NCBI GenBank assembly: GCA_020638035.1
Contig: JACKJI010000004.1
Location: 62,001 to 126,000 of the forward strand
Reading direction: 5' to 3'
DNA from: Hyphomicrobiaceae bacterium
GTDB lineage: Bacteria; Pseudomonadota; Alphaproteobacteria; Rhizobiales; Hyphomicrobiaceae
Length of the DNA stretch: 64,000 bases
Of this stretch, positions 51,430 to 59,073 are shown piece by piece. How positions within the stretch are numbered: position 1 is the first letter of the stretch; every line of letters starts with the position of its first letter. Made by a program: the position numbers and the translations under genes. The notes beneath the pieces are model-generated. The model was given only the letters and a program-made list of their open reading frames with translations, did no database searches and was not told the origin of the DNA.

Positions 51430-52668
51430 TCAGGGCGTCAGCACGTTGGTGAGGAACTTCGCTTCGCCGGAATCACCTACTTCGAGAGATCTCTCGTCGC
51501 GGTTGTAAAGGTCGTTGCGGAACTGCACGACGCCGTTGTCGATCCATGCCGTCAGATAGATGAAATGGACGGGCACGGGCTGCGCGAGTTTGATGGTTGT
51601 CGGTTGCCGCGATTCAACGGCGGAACGAAGCCGGTCCGTGGTCCAGCCATCCTGCCCGGCGAGAATCCATTCCGCGAGATCATAGAAATCCTGAATGCGG
51701 ACGCAGCCGGCGCTGTAAGCGCGCTCGAAGTAGCCGAAAAGCTGCTTCATCGGGGTGTCGTGCATGTAAACGATATGCTTGTTGGGCATGTCGAAGCGCA
51801 GAACGCCCAAGGCATTATTGGGACCGGGGTCCTGACGGAAAACGTAGCGGGCGCTTTCGGGGCCCCACCAATTCACCTGTGCCGGATCGACTTCGGCGCC
51901 CCCGAAGGTCGAGAAGACGCGAATGTTCTCGCGGTAGAGATAGGATGGGTCCTTGCGGATGGCGGGCACGAGCTGCGCTTGCGCAATCGTGCCCGGGACA
52001 TGCCAGTAGGGAAGGATATTGATGGCGCGAACAGCGGTACTGACGGAAGGCGTCGGCGTTGTGCGTTTTCCAGCAATCGTGCGGCTGACTATCTCGACGC
52101 GGCCGTTGTGCGTGCCCTGAAGCTCGAAGCTTGCCGCGTTCATGAGTATGTATTTGGGCGTTGCCACGAGGCTCGGCGCAATGTCGCGGATGCGCTGGAG
52201 GTTCGTTTGCAGCTGGCGGATTCTCGTCTCAACGGGAACGTTGAGGAGGCGTTGCGTGATGCCATACACGATGCCGTTCGGCTCCAGGCCGTTGCGGGCC
52301 TGATAGCGCTTCACAGCGTCGGTCAATGCTTCGTCGTAGCCATCGCCTTCACCGCCTCGGCTGAGGTCGCCTGTGATGCGCAGGCGCTTTCTCAGGATGG
52401 CGACATTGGTCCCACTGTCGCCCGGGCGCAGCGTGGTGCGATCGGGCAAGGTGGGCCAGCCGCCGCGTGCGGCAATCTGCGAATAGCGGTCGATGGCGCG
52501 CTGCAGCTGTTGCTCTGTTTCGGGGCCGATCCACGGAATGAGGGTTGGCGCGGGCGGCGTGGTGCGCTGGCGTTTGGCGTCGGCCGGGGTGGGGCCGATG
52601 GCCAGTGAAGCCGCGGTGGCCACGAGCGCTGCCAAGCTGAGGATAAAGACGCGAGACGTATGCACCAT
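51430..52668 (-). CDS. L,D-transpeptidase (YcbB/LdtD-like)
   Basis: 412 aa from the ATG at 52668; the in-frame 104 codons upstream are not conserved. Signal peptide about residues 1-31. Peptidoglycan-binding domain near residues 95-160 (LRPGDSGTNVAILRKRLRIT). The YkuD catalytic domain has HDTPMKQLFGYFERAYSAGC and the ending VRIQD, with the catalytic Cys in SAGCVR. These periplasmic enzymes form 3-3 crosslinks or anchor proteins to peptidoglycan. It begins 20 bases after an amino-acid-binding-protein gene on the same strand, so the two are probably co-transcribed. Confidence 0.9.
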   Translation of the reverse strand: MVHTSRVFILSLAALVATAASLAIGPTPADAKRQRTTPPAPTLIPWIGPETEQQLQRAIDRYSQIAARGGWPTLPDRTTLRPGDSGTNVAILRKRLRITGDLSRGGEGDGYDEALTDAVKRYQARNGLEPNGIVYGITQRLLNVPVETRIRQLQTNLQRIRDIAPSLVATPKYILMNAASFELQGTHNGRVEIVSRTIAGKRTTPTPSVSTAVRAINILPYWHVPGTIAQAQLVPAIRKDPSYLYRENIRVFSTFGGAEVDPAQVNWWGPESARYVFRQDPGPNNALGVLRFDMPNKHIVYMHDTPMKQLFGYFERAYSAGCVRIQDFYDLAEWILAGQDGWTTDRLRSAVESRQPTTIKLAQPVPVHFIYLTAWIDNGVVQFRNDLYNRDERSLEVGDSGEAKFLTNVLTP

Positions 52669-52688
52669 TGGTCCTGCTCTGTGCTGTG

Positions 52689-54095
52689 TCACCACATCGG
52701 CGGTGCGTAGAGCAGCCCGCCCTGTTTCCAGAGTGCATTGATGCCGCGTTCCATTCCGAGCGCTCCGGAGCGGCCGATGTTGCTCTCGAAGGCTTCGCCA
52801 TAGTTGCCGACGGCAGCAACGGCTGTGCGCAGCCAGTTGCGATCGAGCCGCAGCTTCTCGCCGCTCGATCCTGCACCCTCGACCAGACGCTTGGCGTCGC
52901 CCGCAAGCTCGGTATTGCCTGCTGCCGCTTCGCGGTCGAGGCCCACCTCCTCGGCGTTGATCAGCCCTGCGAGCACCCACCTGACGATTTCAGTCCATTC
53001 CGCGTCGCCACGGATCACCGCAGGGCCGAGTGGCTCCTTCGAAATGACTTCGGGGAGCACGGCATGTTCCTCGGGCTTGTCGAAGCCGGCCCTGTCGGCA
53101 AAGAGCGCGGAACGATCGGCGGAGTAGGCTTCGCATTCGCCTGCGAGGTAGGCCTTGACCAGCGCATCGCGTGACTGGAACGTCTTGGTCTCGACGGAAA
53201 CGTTATGGTCCTTGAAGTAATAGGCCATGTTGGTCTCGGTCGTGGTCGCCTGCTGTACGCAGACCTTCGTGCCAGCGAGCTGCTGGGCGGAGACGAGGCC
53301 GCGGTTGTCGGATGTCATGAATCCCTGGCCGTCGAAATAGATCACGCCGGCGAAGTCGAGGCCCAGGTCGACGTTGCGCGCCATGGTCCAGGTGGTATTG
53401 CGCGAAAGGACGTCGATCTTGCTGGTTCTCAAGGCCTCAAAGCGGTTCGTGGCGTCGAGTGGAACGAATTCGACCTTCGAGGCGTCACCTAACACTGCCG
53501 CAGCGAGGGCGCGGCAGTAGTCGGCATCGAGGCCGGCCCATTCTCCGTTGGACGAGCGGTAGGAGAAGCCCAAAAGCTTCTCGTTGACGCCGCAGACGAG
53601 CTTGCCGCGCGTGCGGACGATGTCGAGTTTCGTCTGGGCGGTGGGCAGTGCACCGGTGGCAACAGGCTCAGGGGCGGTCAAGGTTGTGGCCTCGGCTGCG
53701 TCGCCCGGCTTCTTCTCGGGAGGCTGCGGCTCGGCGGCCGGCGTGGCGATCTCTTTTGCTTGCCTTGGTGTGGGCTCTGCCGCCGGCTTTTCCGGCTTAG
53801 ATTCGCTCGCTGTCGTTTCTGCGGTCTCATCGTCCGCTGGAGCATTTGCCTTCGCCTTGGAAGGCGTTGCGCCTTTGCGGCAGCGCGAGCGGGGCACGAC
53901 CGTAAACTGACCAGCGCCATCGCCCTCGATCCGGCACGTGCAGGGTCCGTCGGGGCCGGATCTCAAAGCGCAAAGAGAAGGGGAGTCTGCTGCCGCTCCG
54001 GCGGTCGGGATCACAAGCAGAATGGCGCAGGTGATGAAAGAGGCAAGCGACGAAAACTTCCGCCATCGCGGCAATTCAACATGCAAGTCTCGCAT
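52689..54095 (-). CDS. amino acid ABC transporter substrate-binding protein with N-terminal extension
   Basis: 468 aa from the ATG at 54095. Signal peptide about residues 15-36. Residues 40-74 are a small Cys-containing segment (CALRSGPDGPCTC and later RSRC). Residues 75-153 are Pro/Ala/Glu/Lys-rich linker. The SBP domain (from about 155) resembles the AapJ/BztA general L-amino-acid group: RGKLVCGVNEKLLGFSYRSS, then FEALRTSKIDVLSRNTTWTM and KVCVQQATTTETNMAYYF. No permease or ATPase gene is adjacent. The L,D-transpeptidase gene follows at once. The extension suggests a cell-wall-associated rather than simple uptake role. Confidence 0.85.
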   Translation of the reverse strand: MRDLHVELPRWRKFSSLASFITCAILLVIPTAGAAADSPSLCALRSGPDGPCTCRIEGDGAGQFTVVPRSRCRKGATPSKAKANAPADDETAETTASESKPEKPAAEPTPRQAKEIATPAAEPQPPEKKPGDAAEATTLTAPEPVATGALPTAQTKLDIVRTRGKLVCGVNEKLLGFSYRSSNGEWAGLDADYCRALAAAVLGDASKVEFVPLDATNRFEALRTSKIDVLSRNTTWTMARNVDLGLDFAGVIYFDGQGFMTSDNRGLVSAQQLAGTKVCVQQATTTETNMAYYFKDHNVSVETKTFQSRDALVKAYLAGECEAYSADRSALFADRAGFDKPEEHAVLPEVISKEPLGPAVIRGDAEWTEIVRWVLAGLINAEEVGLDREAAAGNTELAGDAKRLVEGAGSSGEKLRLDRNWLRTAVAAVGNYGEAFESNIGRSGALGMERGINALWKQGGLLYAPPMW

Positions 54096-54191
54096 TCGGT
54101 CCGGCTCCTCCGTCAGCGGGCAGGGGCGATCAATCGACCTCAATTCCTGATTGGATACGATCTTAGGGCCGCAGTCGCAACCGTCCTGGCG

Positions 54192-54992
54192 CTAATGGGC
54201 GTCTTGTGGGGTTATCCAGAGTAGTGCGGCGCCATCCGGATTTTCCAGCAGGCGGACAAGATTGCGAGAGGTGTCGAACGTGGTCGCTCTGGGCAGGGCC
54301 TGGAGGATTGCATCGTCCTGGTCGCGGATCGCTTCGCCGCACGGGGCCAATGTCTGCGCGGGCTGAACATCGGTGACGGTCAGGGCATCACCGTTGCGCG
54401 TGAAGTGCGCGGTGAAGGGTCGGCAGCCGGTATCGCCTTCGATGTGGCCGCTGTTGAACGCGATGGTTGCGACGTGGTCGGGCGCGACGGAATAGAGGCC
54501 GCCGTCCTTCAGATAGGAGACGATCTTGTGGCGAGGACCCTCGAGAGCGGCGTCGGGGGTGCGGATCAATTCGGCGAGCTGGTGTCCGTGAGCGTCGGTC
54601 AGTGTCAGTCGGTCGGAATCGATCGCTGTCGCACGGGTTGCCGCCATTGCCTCGAGGAAGCCGCGCTCATGGTCTGCGGCAACGCCCGAGCAGCCGCGCC
54701 GTGTCATCATCGCGACCGTCAGTGTCAGTGCGCCGTCCTCCGCCTCGTAGCGGCCACGGAAGAAGTTGCAGGCGGTGGCGCCGTTGATGGCGCCATCGGC
54801 GGTGTCGAATGTGATGTCGCCGGCGGGTGTCGAAAGAGTGTTCCCGGCCAGTTTGGTCAGGGTCCAGCGACCGGCGAGCGGGTTCTTGTCGGCGATCTGC
54901 GCCAGTGTTGGCTTGGGCGGCGGCACAACCAGACCGATCACGAGGACCGCGAGTGCGGCGGACAGGACGGCGGCGGGGCGATCAATTTTCAA
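54192..54992 (-). CDS. META domain protein (heat-shock protein HslJ-like)
   Basis: 266 aa. Residues about 5-33 form a signal peptide or anchor, Ala/Val-rich with a Pro-rich end. Two META-type repeats follow: the first near residues 40-140 includes GRWTLTKLAGN and NGATACNFFRGRYE, the second near 145-265 includes DGGLYSVAPDHVATIAFNSG. The META fold is found in HslJ and in secreted bacterial proteins of unknown function. It is 96 bases upstream of the substrate-binding-protein gene, on the same strand. Confidence 0.78.
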   Translation of the reverse strand: MKIDRPAAVLSAALAVLVIGLVVPPPKPTLAQIADKNPLAGRWTLTKLAGNTLSTPAGDITFDTADGAINGATACNFFRGRYEAEDGALTLTVAMMTRRGCSGVAADHERGFLEAMAATRATAIDSDRLTLTDAHGHQLAELIRTPDAALEGPRHKIVSYLKDGGLYSVAPDHVATIAFNSGHIEGDTGCRPFTAHFTRNGDALTVTDVQPAQTLAPCGEAIRDQDDAILQALPRATTFDTSRNLVRLLENPDGAALLWITPQDAH

Positions 54993-55202
54993 AGACTGTC
55001 GGTCCTATCTTGTGGGGCTTGGTGCGGGTCGGGGGCCGCGTGGGCAGCGGGGTTGGCGTCGAAAGAGTTGCGTTGGGCCCCGGCGGCCTGTCACTGATGC
55101 GTTGGTAGCGTTGACACTCCCTCGGCCAAGGGGCAAGTCAATGTGCAGTGCAGCAGGGGCGTGGAGCCCCGCAAAACCGGGCAAAATTTACAAGGTCTCG
55201 AC

Positions 55203-55982
55203 ATGGTCCAGCTGACGCTTCCGAAGAATTCGACCACCACGAAGGGGAAGACCTGGAACAAACCCGGCAGCGCAGGCCGTTGGAAAGAGTTCCAGATTTA
55301 CCGCTGGAGTCCGGATGACGGTGCCAATCCCCGCATCGATACCTACTGGGTCAATCTCGACGATTGCGGGCCGATGATCCTCGACGCGATCATCAAGATC
55401 AAGAACGAGATCGATCCCACGCTGACGTTCCGCCGGTCCTGCCGCGAGGGCATCTGCGGGTCGTGCTCCATGAACATCGATGGCACCAACGCGCTCGCCT
55501 GTCTCAAGTCGATCGACGACGTGAAGGGCGTGGTGAAGATCTATCCCTTGCCGCACATGAAGGTGGTGAAGGACCTCATCCCGGACCTGACGCATTTCTA
55601 TGCGCAGCACCGTTCAATCGAGCCGTGGCTGAAAACCGATACGCCGGCGCCGCCCAAAGAATGGAAGCAGAGCCGCGAGGACCGCGAGAAACTCGACGGA
55701 CTTTACGAATGTATCCTGTGCGCGTGCTGCTCGACCTCCTGTCCGAGCTACTGGTGGAATTCGGACCGCTATCTGGGGCCGGCCATTCTGCTGCAGGCCT
55801 ACCGCTGGGTGATCGACAGCCGCGATGAGGCGACGGGTGAGCGGCTGGACAATCTGGAAGATCCGTTCCGGCTCTACCGCTGCCACACGATCCTGAATTG
55901 CGCCAAGGCATGTCCGAAGGGGCTGTCGCCGGCGAAGGCGATTGCGGAGCTGAAAAAGCTGATGGTCGAGCGGCGGGTTTGA
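55203..55982 (+). CDS. sdhB: succinate dehydrogenase iron-sulfur subunit
   Basis: 259 aa from the ATG at 55203; a longer frame starts at 55143. The plant-type 2Fe-2S ligands are in CREGICGSCSMNIDGTNALA. The 4Fe-4S and 3Fe-4S motifs are CILCACCSTSCP and CHTILNCAKACPKG. SdhB passes electrons from the FAD subunit to ubiquinone in complex II. No sdhC, sdhD or sdhA gene is next to it in this window, which is unusual. A terminator follows. mdh, sucC and sucD lie a few kilobases further on. Confidence 0.96.
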   Translation: MVQLTLPKNSTTTKGKTWNKPGSAGRWKEFQIYRWSPDDGANPRIDTYWVNLDDCGPMILDAIIKIKNEIDPTLTFRRSCREGICGSCSMNIDGTNALACLKSIDDVKGVVKIYPLPHMKVVKDLIPDLTHFYAQHRSIEPWLKTDTPAPPKEWKQSREDREKLDGLYECILCACCSTSCPSYWWNSDRYLGPAILLQAYRWVIDSRDEATGERLDNLEDPFRLYRCHTILNCAKACPKGLSPAKAIAELKKLMVERRV

Positions 55983-56022
55983 GACGGGAAACACCCGCGG
56001 CCGGAACCAAAGTTTGTTTTTG

Positions 56023-56050
56023 AAACCGGCGGGAACCCCGCCGGTTTTTT
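56023..56050 (+). terminator. intrinsic terminator after sdhB
   Basis: An 11-base stem, AAACCGGCGGG (56023-56033) with CCCGCCGGTTT (56037-56047), three-base loop and a T run. It lies 41 bases after the sdhB stop. Confidence 0.88.
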
Positions 56051-56223
56051 GCAGCGCGGTGTCTATGTAACGGGGCGCGGATTGGCGTTTTGATGGTCTG
56101 TTTCGAACGACCGGGCATCCCGGGTGGGGCTACGGCAAATTCGGGTGGTCTGCTGTGCTTTGGTCCCCACAATGGGTGGCGCCGGCCGTGAGATGTTTCC
56201 TGATTTTCGGTGCCGCGGAGCGC

Positions 56224-56266
56224 CAAAAAAGCAAGACCGGTGGCGCGTCTCGCTGCCACCGGTCTT
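56224..56266 (-). terminator. intrinsic terminator after the H1-like gene
   Basis: A perfect 12-base stem (AAGACCGGTGGC, 56233-56244, with 56255-56266) with a ten-base loop is followed on the minus strand by GCTTTTTTGGCG. It lies about 70 bases past the stop codon at 56338. Confidence 0.82.
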
Positions 56267-56337
56267 GATGAAAAAGGGCGGTTGCGTAACCACCGGTCAC
56301 GCTCCGGGTGCCCAGCCTGGAGCGCAAGGTCGGTGTG

Positions 56338-56568
56338 TTAGGCGGCCTTCTTCTTGCGCGAAGCAGCCCGCTTCGCCGGAGCCTTCTTCTTGGCGGCCGG
56401 CTTCTTGGCAGCCGCCTTGCGGGCGGGCTTGCGAGCGGCGGGCTTGCGGCCGGTCGACTTGCGGGCAGCGGCCTTCTTGGCAGCAGCCTTCTTCTTCGCC
56501 GGAGCGCGCTTGGCCGCAGCCTTCTTGGCGGGGGCCTTCTTAGCAGCTTTGGTAACGGTCTTAGCCAT
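56338..56568 (-). CDS. histone H1-like Lys/Ala/Arg-rich protein
   Basis: 76 aa, nearly all Lys, Ala, Arg and Pro, with repeated AAKK, PAKKA and KKAAA units and no acidic residues beyond the start. It resembles the C-terminal tail of histone H1 and the bacterial H1-like proteins (Hc1/HctB, AlgP-type repeats). It should bind DNA by charge and compact it. The start ATG at 56568 has GGGAGAGAG upstream. An inverted repeat sits in its leader and an intrinsic terminator follows, so it looks like an independently expressed gene rather than chance low complexity. Confidence 0.75.
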   Translation of the reverse strand: MAKTVTKAAKKAPAKKAAAKRAPAKKKAAAKKAAARKSTGRKPAARKPARKAAAKKPAAKKKAPAKRAASRKKKAA

Positions 56569-57473
56569 GGTTCTCTCTCTCCCTGTAAGGTTCGAATCAT
56601 CGAATCAGTTCGAACAAAAAAATCATGTGCAAGTTCCACGATTTTGTTGACATTGAAAATGAACTGACTCGCAATTTTTCTCTCAACTTCAGCAAAAGTG
56701 TTGCTCAATCGCATCGATTTTTGCCGCTTTTCATTTTCGGAAACTGAAATCGAATGCAAGTGAAGCGCATCGCTCTCTGCAAATCGAATTGAAACGAGAT
56801 GCAATGCATTGCGTTTTGCGTTTCGAATTCGAACACCAAACAACATCGCAATCGTCGTGCGCGAGTGCGGGCGAAGATCGGCACAAGACAAATGTGCGCG
56901 GCGTCTGCTGTGTCGATGCAGTACAGGATCGGAAGGCGACGGCGCGCATTGGCATGATCGATCGTCGATCGATCGGCCGTTACGAGAACCGACAGATTGC
57001 CGTCGGTCGCGTCGTATGCGCCGCGAGCGAAATACCAACTGTGGCTGAAGTTGGTGCGATGCAGGGAGTTGTTGCGCCGCGTTCGACGGGCGGAGCACGG
57101 CGTGATGCGCGGCGCCGGAGCGTGGACTTTCGAAATATAGGGGCGGGTGTCTCTGATCCCTTTGCGCGCGGTCGGTGTCGGTCTGTGTCAAATCTAATTG
57201 ATGCCGACTGGCGGATCGGAGCAGGCCGCGACGTCTGGAGAGGCGGGCTCAGGTCTCCTACATCGGGGTCGATGCGCGAGAGTTGCCATCGCTGAACGGG
57301 ACTTTCTCCTCTGGTGGAGCACCGAGCGTCGTCCGGTGTCGCCCGTTTCTCGTCATCACCGTGTCACGCGTAGGGCGTTCTTCTGCGGCCGTGCGTGGCT
57401 TCTCGTCATTCGAGCGGGGGAAGTCCCAATTCCGGGCCGGCTGCTGTCAGGCACGGCCAACTCGGAGAAGCAG
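56569..57473. other. AT-rich, palindrome-bearing gene-poor stretch
   Basis: 905 bases without a gene I can support. From 56570 to about 56850 it is strikingly AT-rich for this GC-rich segment. It contains an inverted repeat at 56590-56615, the palindromes GCAATGCATTGC (56801-56812) and TTCGAATTCGAA (56822-56833), a TTGACA-like -35 at 56646, and several GANTC sites. GC-rich sequence resumes after 56850. Confidence 0.55.
56590..56615. repeat. inverted repeat in the H1-like gene leader
   Basis: GTTCGAA (56590-56596) and TTCGAAC (56609-56615) flank a 12-base spacer that includes GAATC, a GANTC methylation site. It lies 22 bases upstream of the H1-like start codon and could be an operator. Confidence 0.5.
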
Positions 57474-57998
57474 ATGAGAAATATACTGGTGGTCTGCCGG
57501 ACCAATGCGGTCATGTCGCCGATCGTGGCGGCCCTTTTGAAGGCGAGGGCAAAGGGATCCTGGCGCGTGTGGAGTGCGGGTTCGGAGCCCGCCCTGCGCA
57601 CAAATCCCTATACGTTTGCGGTGTTGAAAGAGGCTGGAATACCGCTGGAACCAGAGCATCGGCCGGTTGATTGGCACTCGTTCGCCGGCGCGGGTGCGCC
57701 GCGGCTCGAGGTCGTGCTGACAGTCAGCGAGGATGTGGCGTGGGAGGCGATGCCGCGGTGGAACGGCGTGCCGCGTCTGGTGCACTGGGCGTTTCCCGAT
57801 CCACTCGCCGTCACGTCGACGGCCAGCGAGCGCCTGGGTCTCATCCGCGCCTGGCGTGATCTTGCGGAAGCGAAGGTGAACGCGTTCCTGTTGGAGGAGA
57901 ACGTGCAGGTGCGGGCGAGAGCGTCGGCCAACGACAATCGTGGACCCATCCTTGAGCGAGGAGCGGACCTGGGCCGACCTCGGATTGTCGGTCTGTAG
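57474..57998 (+). CDS. low-molecular-weight phosphatase-like protein, catalytic Arg lost
   Basis: 174 aa from ATG 57474, with GGAGAAGCAG upstream; a longer frame to 57198 is not credible. Low-molecular-weight protein tyrosine phosphatase fold: the P-loop position reads VCRTNAVMSP at residues 7-16. The canonical loop is CxGNxCRS; here C8 is kept, but the arginine position is M14 and the second Cys is V13. FPDPLAVTST recalls the DP motif of the general-acid loop. It may be a non-catalytic binding protein. The C-terminal 30 residues are basic. Confidence 0.72.
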   Translation: MRNILVVCRTNAVMSPIVAALLKARAKGSWRVWSAGSEPALRTNPYTFAVLKEAGIPLEPEHRPVDWHSFAGAGAPRLEVVLTVSEDVAWEAMPRWNGVPRLVHWAFPDPLAVTSTASERLGLIRAWRDLAEAKVNAFLLEENVQVRARASANDNRGPILERGADLGRPRIVGL

Positions 57999-58124
57999 CT
58001 CTACGGCGGCGCTCGATGGCGCGGCGTGACCGCGACCACGATCATAATGCAGCACAGAATTGTAGAAGCGCCGGACACTGGTTCCGGCGCTTCATCTGTT
58101 CTTCAGGTGGGGATGTGGCGCGCG

Positions 58125-58700
58125 TCAGGCCGCCTTCGCGATGCGCGACTGCAGGTCGAGCACGGCCATCATGTAGCCAACGCGATCCTCCATGGCCTCG
58201 GCGAGGAACGAGAAGTAGCTCGCGTCGCTCGGGACGATCTCGCCGATGACCTCGCCGTACTCGAAGCGCAGGTCGGCGTCATGCTTGCGCGCGACGGCCT
58301 GCATCTTACCGTTCTCGGCAAGGCAGCTCATATAAAGGTGATGGATACCGCGATTGCGTGCGGAGCGGATCACCCGGCCCATCAGCTCGGTGCCGATGCC
58401 TGCATCCTGATAGGATCGCTCGACCGAGAACGCGGCTTCGGCCTCATGTCCCCAGACGTCGCCCAGCTTTCGCAATTCGGCGGCGGCGCGCATCTCGCCG
58501 TCGACGAAATAGCCGTAGACGATGCCGCCCATGTCAGACATGCGGTCAGCATAGTCGGCGACGAACGAATCGGACACGCCGTGGGCGAATCGCAATCGCC
58601 GCGTTTCTTTGTCCAGCCGCAACAGGTGGTCGCGGAATTTATCGGATTCCGTCGGCCAAAGCTTGCGGATAGTCCCTCCCCAGAATCGGTGCTCGCTCAT
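58125..58700 (-). CDS. GNAT family N-acetyltransferase
   Basis: 191 aa from ATG 58700; the longer frame is implausible. GNAT core: RRLRFAHGVSDSFVADYADR precedes strand structure, and YQDAGIGTELMGRVIRSARN near residue 93 is motif A (acetyl-CoA pyrophosphate loop, Q/R-x-x-G-x-G/A type). NRGIHHLYMSCLAENGKM follows. The type resembles GNAT modules fused to or resembling protein lysine acetyltransferases; the substrate is unknown. It is divergent from zapE. Confidence 0.85.
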   Translation of the reverse strand: MSEHRFWGGTIRKLWPTESDKFRDHLLRLDKETRRLRFAHGVSDSFVADYADRMSDMGGIVYGYFVDGEMRAAAELRKLGDVWGHEAEAAFSVERSYQDAGIGTELMGRVIRSARNRGIHHLYMSCLAENGKMQAVARKHDADLRFEYGEVIGEIVPSDASYFSFLAEAMEDRVGYMMAVLDLQSRIAKAA

Positions 58701-59073
58701 GATGAACCTCGCTCTGGTCACTGTTCTACGGTGCGGCCGCCATTGCTCCTTGTCTGGCGCTTGAGGCGGCTGACCTTGGTGTCTGCATATAGGGCTTCGC
58801 CGTCTTGGACACCACCACCATACTGCAACGCACAATACGACAGATAGTAGGCATAATTTTATTTTTTACAAAGACATGGGCTGTTTGGGGCGCGACCAGA
58901 TGCTGCAGCGCCACATTCGCGCGATCGTCATGTGAACATTGTTTATTTGCATATAGCCGTTGGTGAGGGTGGAGTTTGCGGGGTTTTTTGGCGATGAGGG
59001 ACGATGCGGCAAGCCGCCGCGCGCCTCAGCCCTGCGAAGGGCGCATGGCGGATCTGCGTTGGTCGGAGAGCGG
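58701..59073. other. divergent promoter region between GNAT and zapE genes
   Basis: 373 bases with no credible gene. A run of A/T at about 58850-58868 and an AT-rich patch near 58935-58955 could hold promoters for the two divergent genes. No clear operator was found. Confidence 0.4.

Larger units (their letters stand above)
55983..56337. other. gap between sdhB and the H1-like gene, with terminators
   Basis: About 355 bases between convergent genes. It contains the sdhB terminator, the H1-like gene's terminator and a further hairpin GCTCCGGG (56301-56308) with CCTGGAGC (56316-56323). No gene is seen. Confidence 0.6.

Noticed and set aside
56588..56602. GGTTCGAATC resembling a tRNA T-loop
   Set aside because: No acceptor, D or anticodon stems can be paired around it, and it overlaps the H1-like gene leader.
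56130..57191. 353-codon minus-strand frame overlapping the H1-like gene
   Set aside because: Crosses the terminators and the AT-rich palindromic stretch and shows arginine/proline low complexity only.
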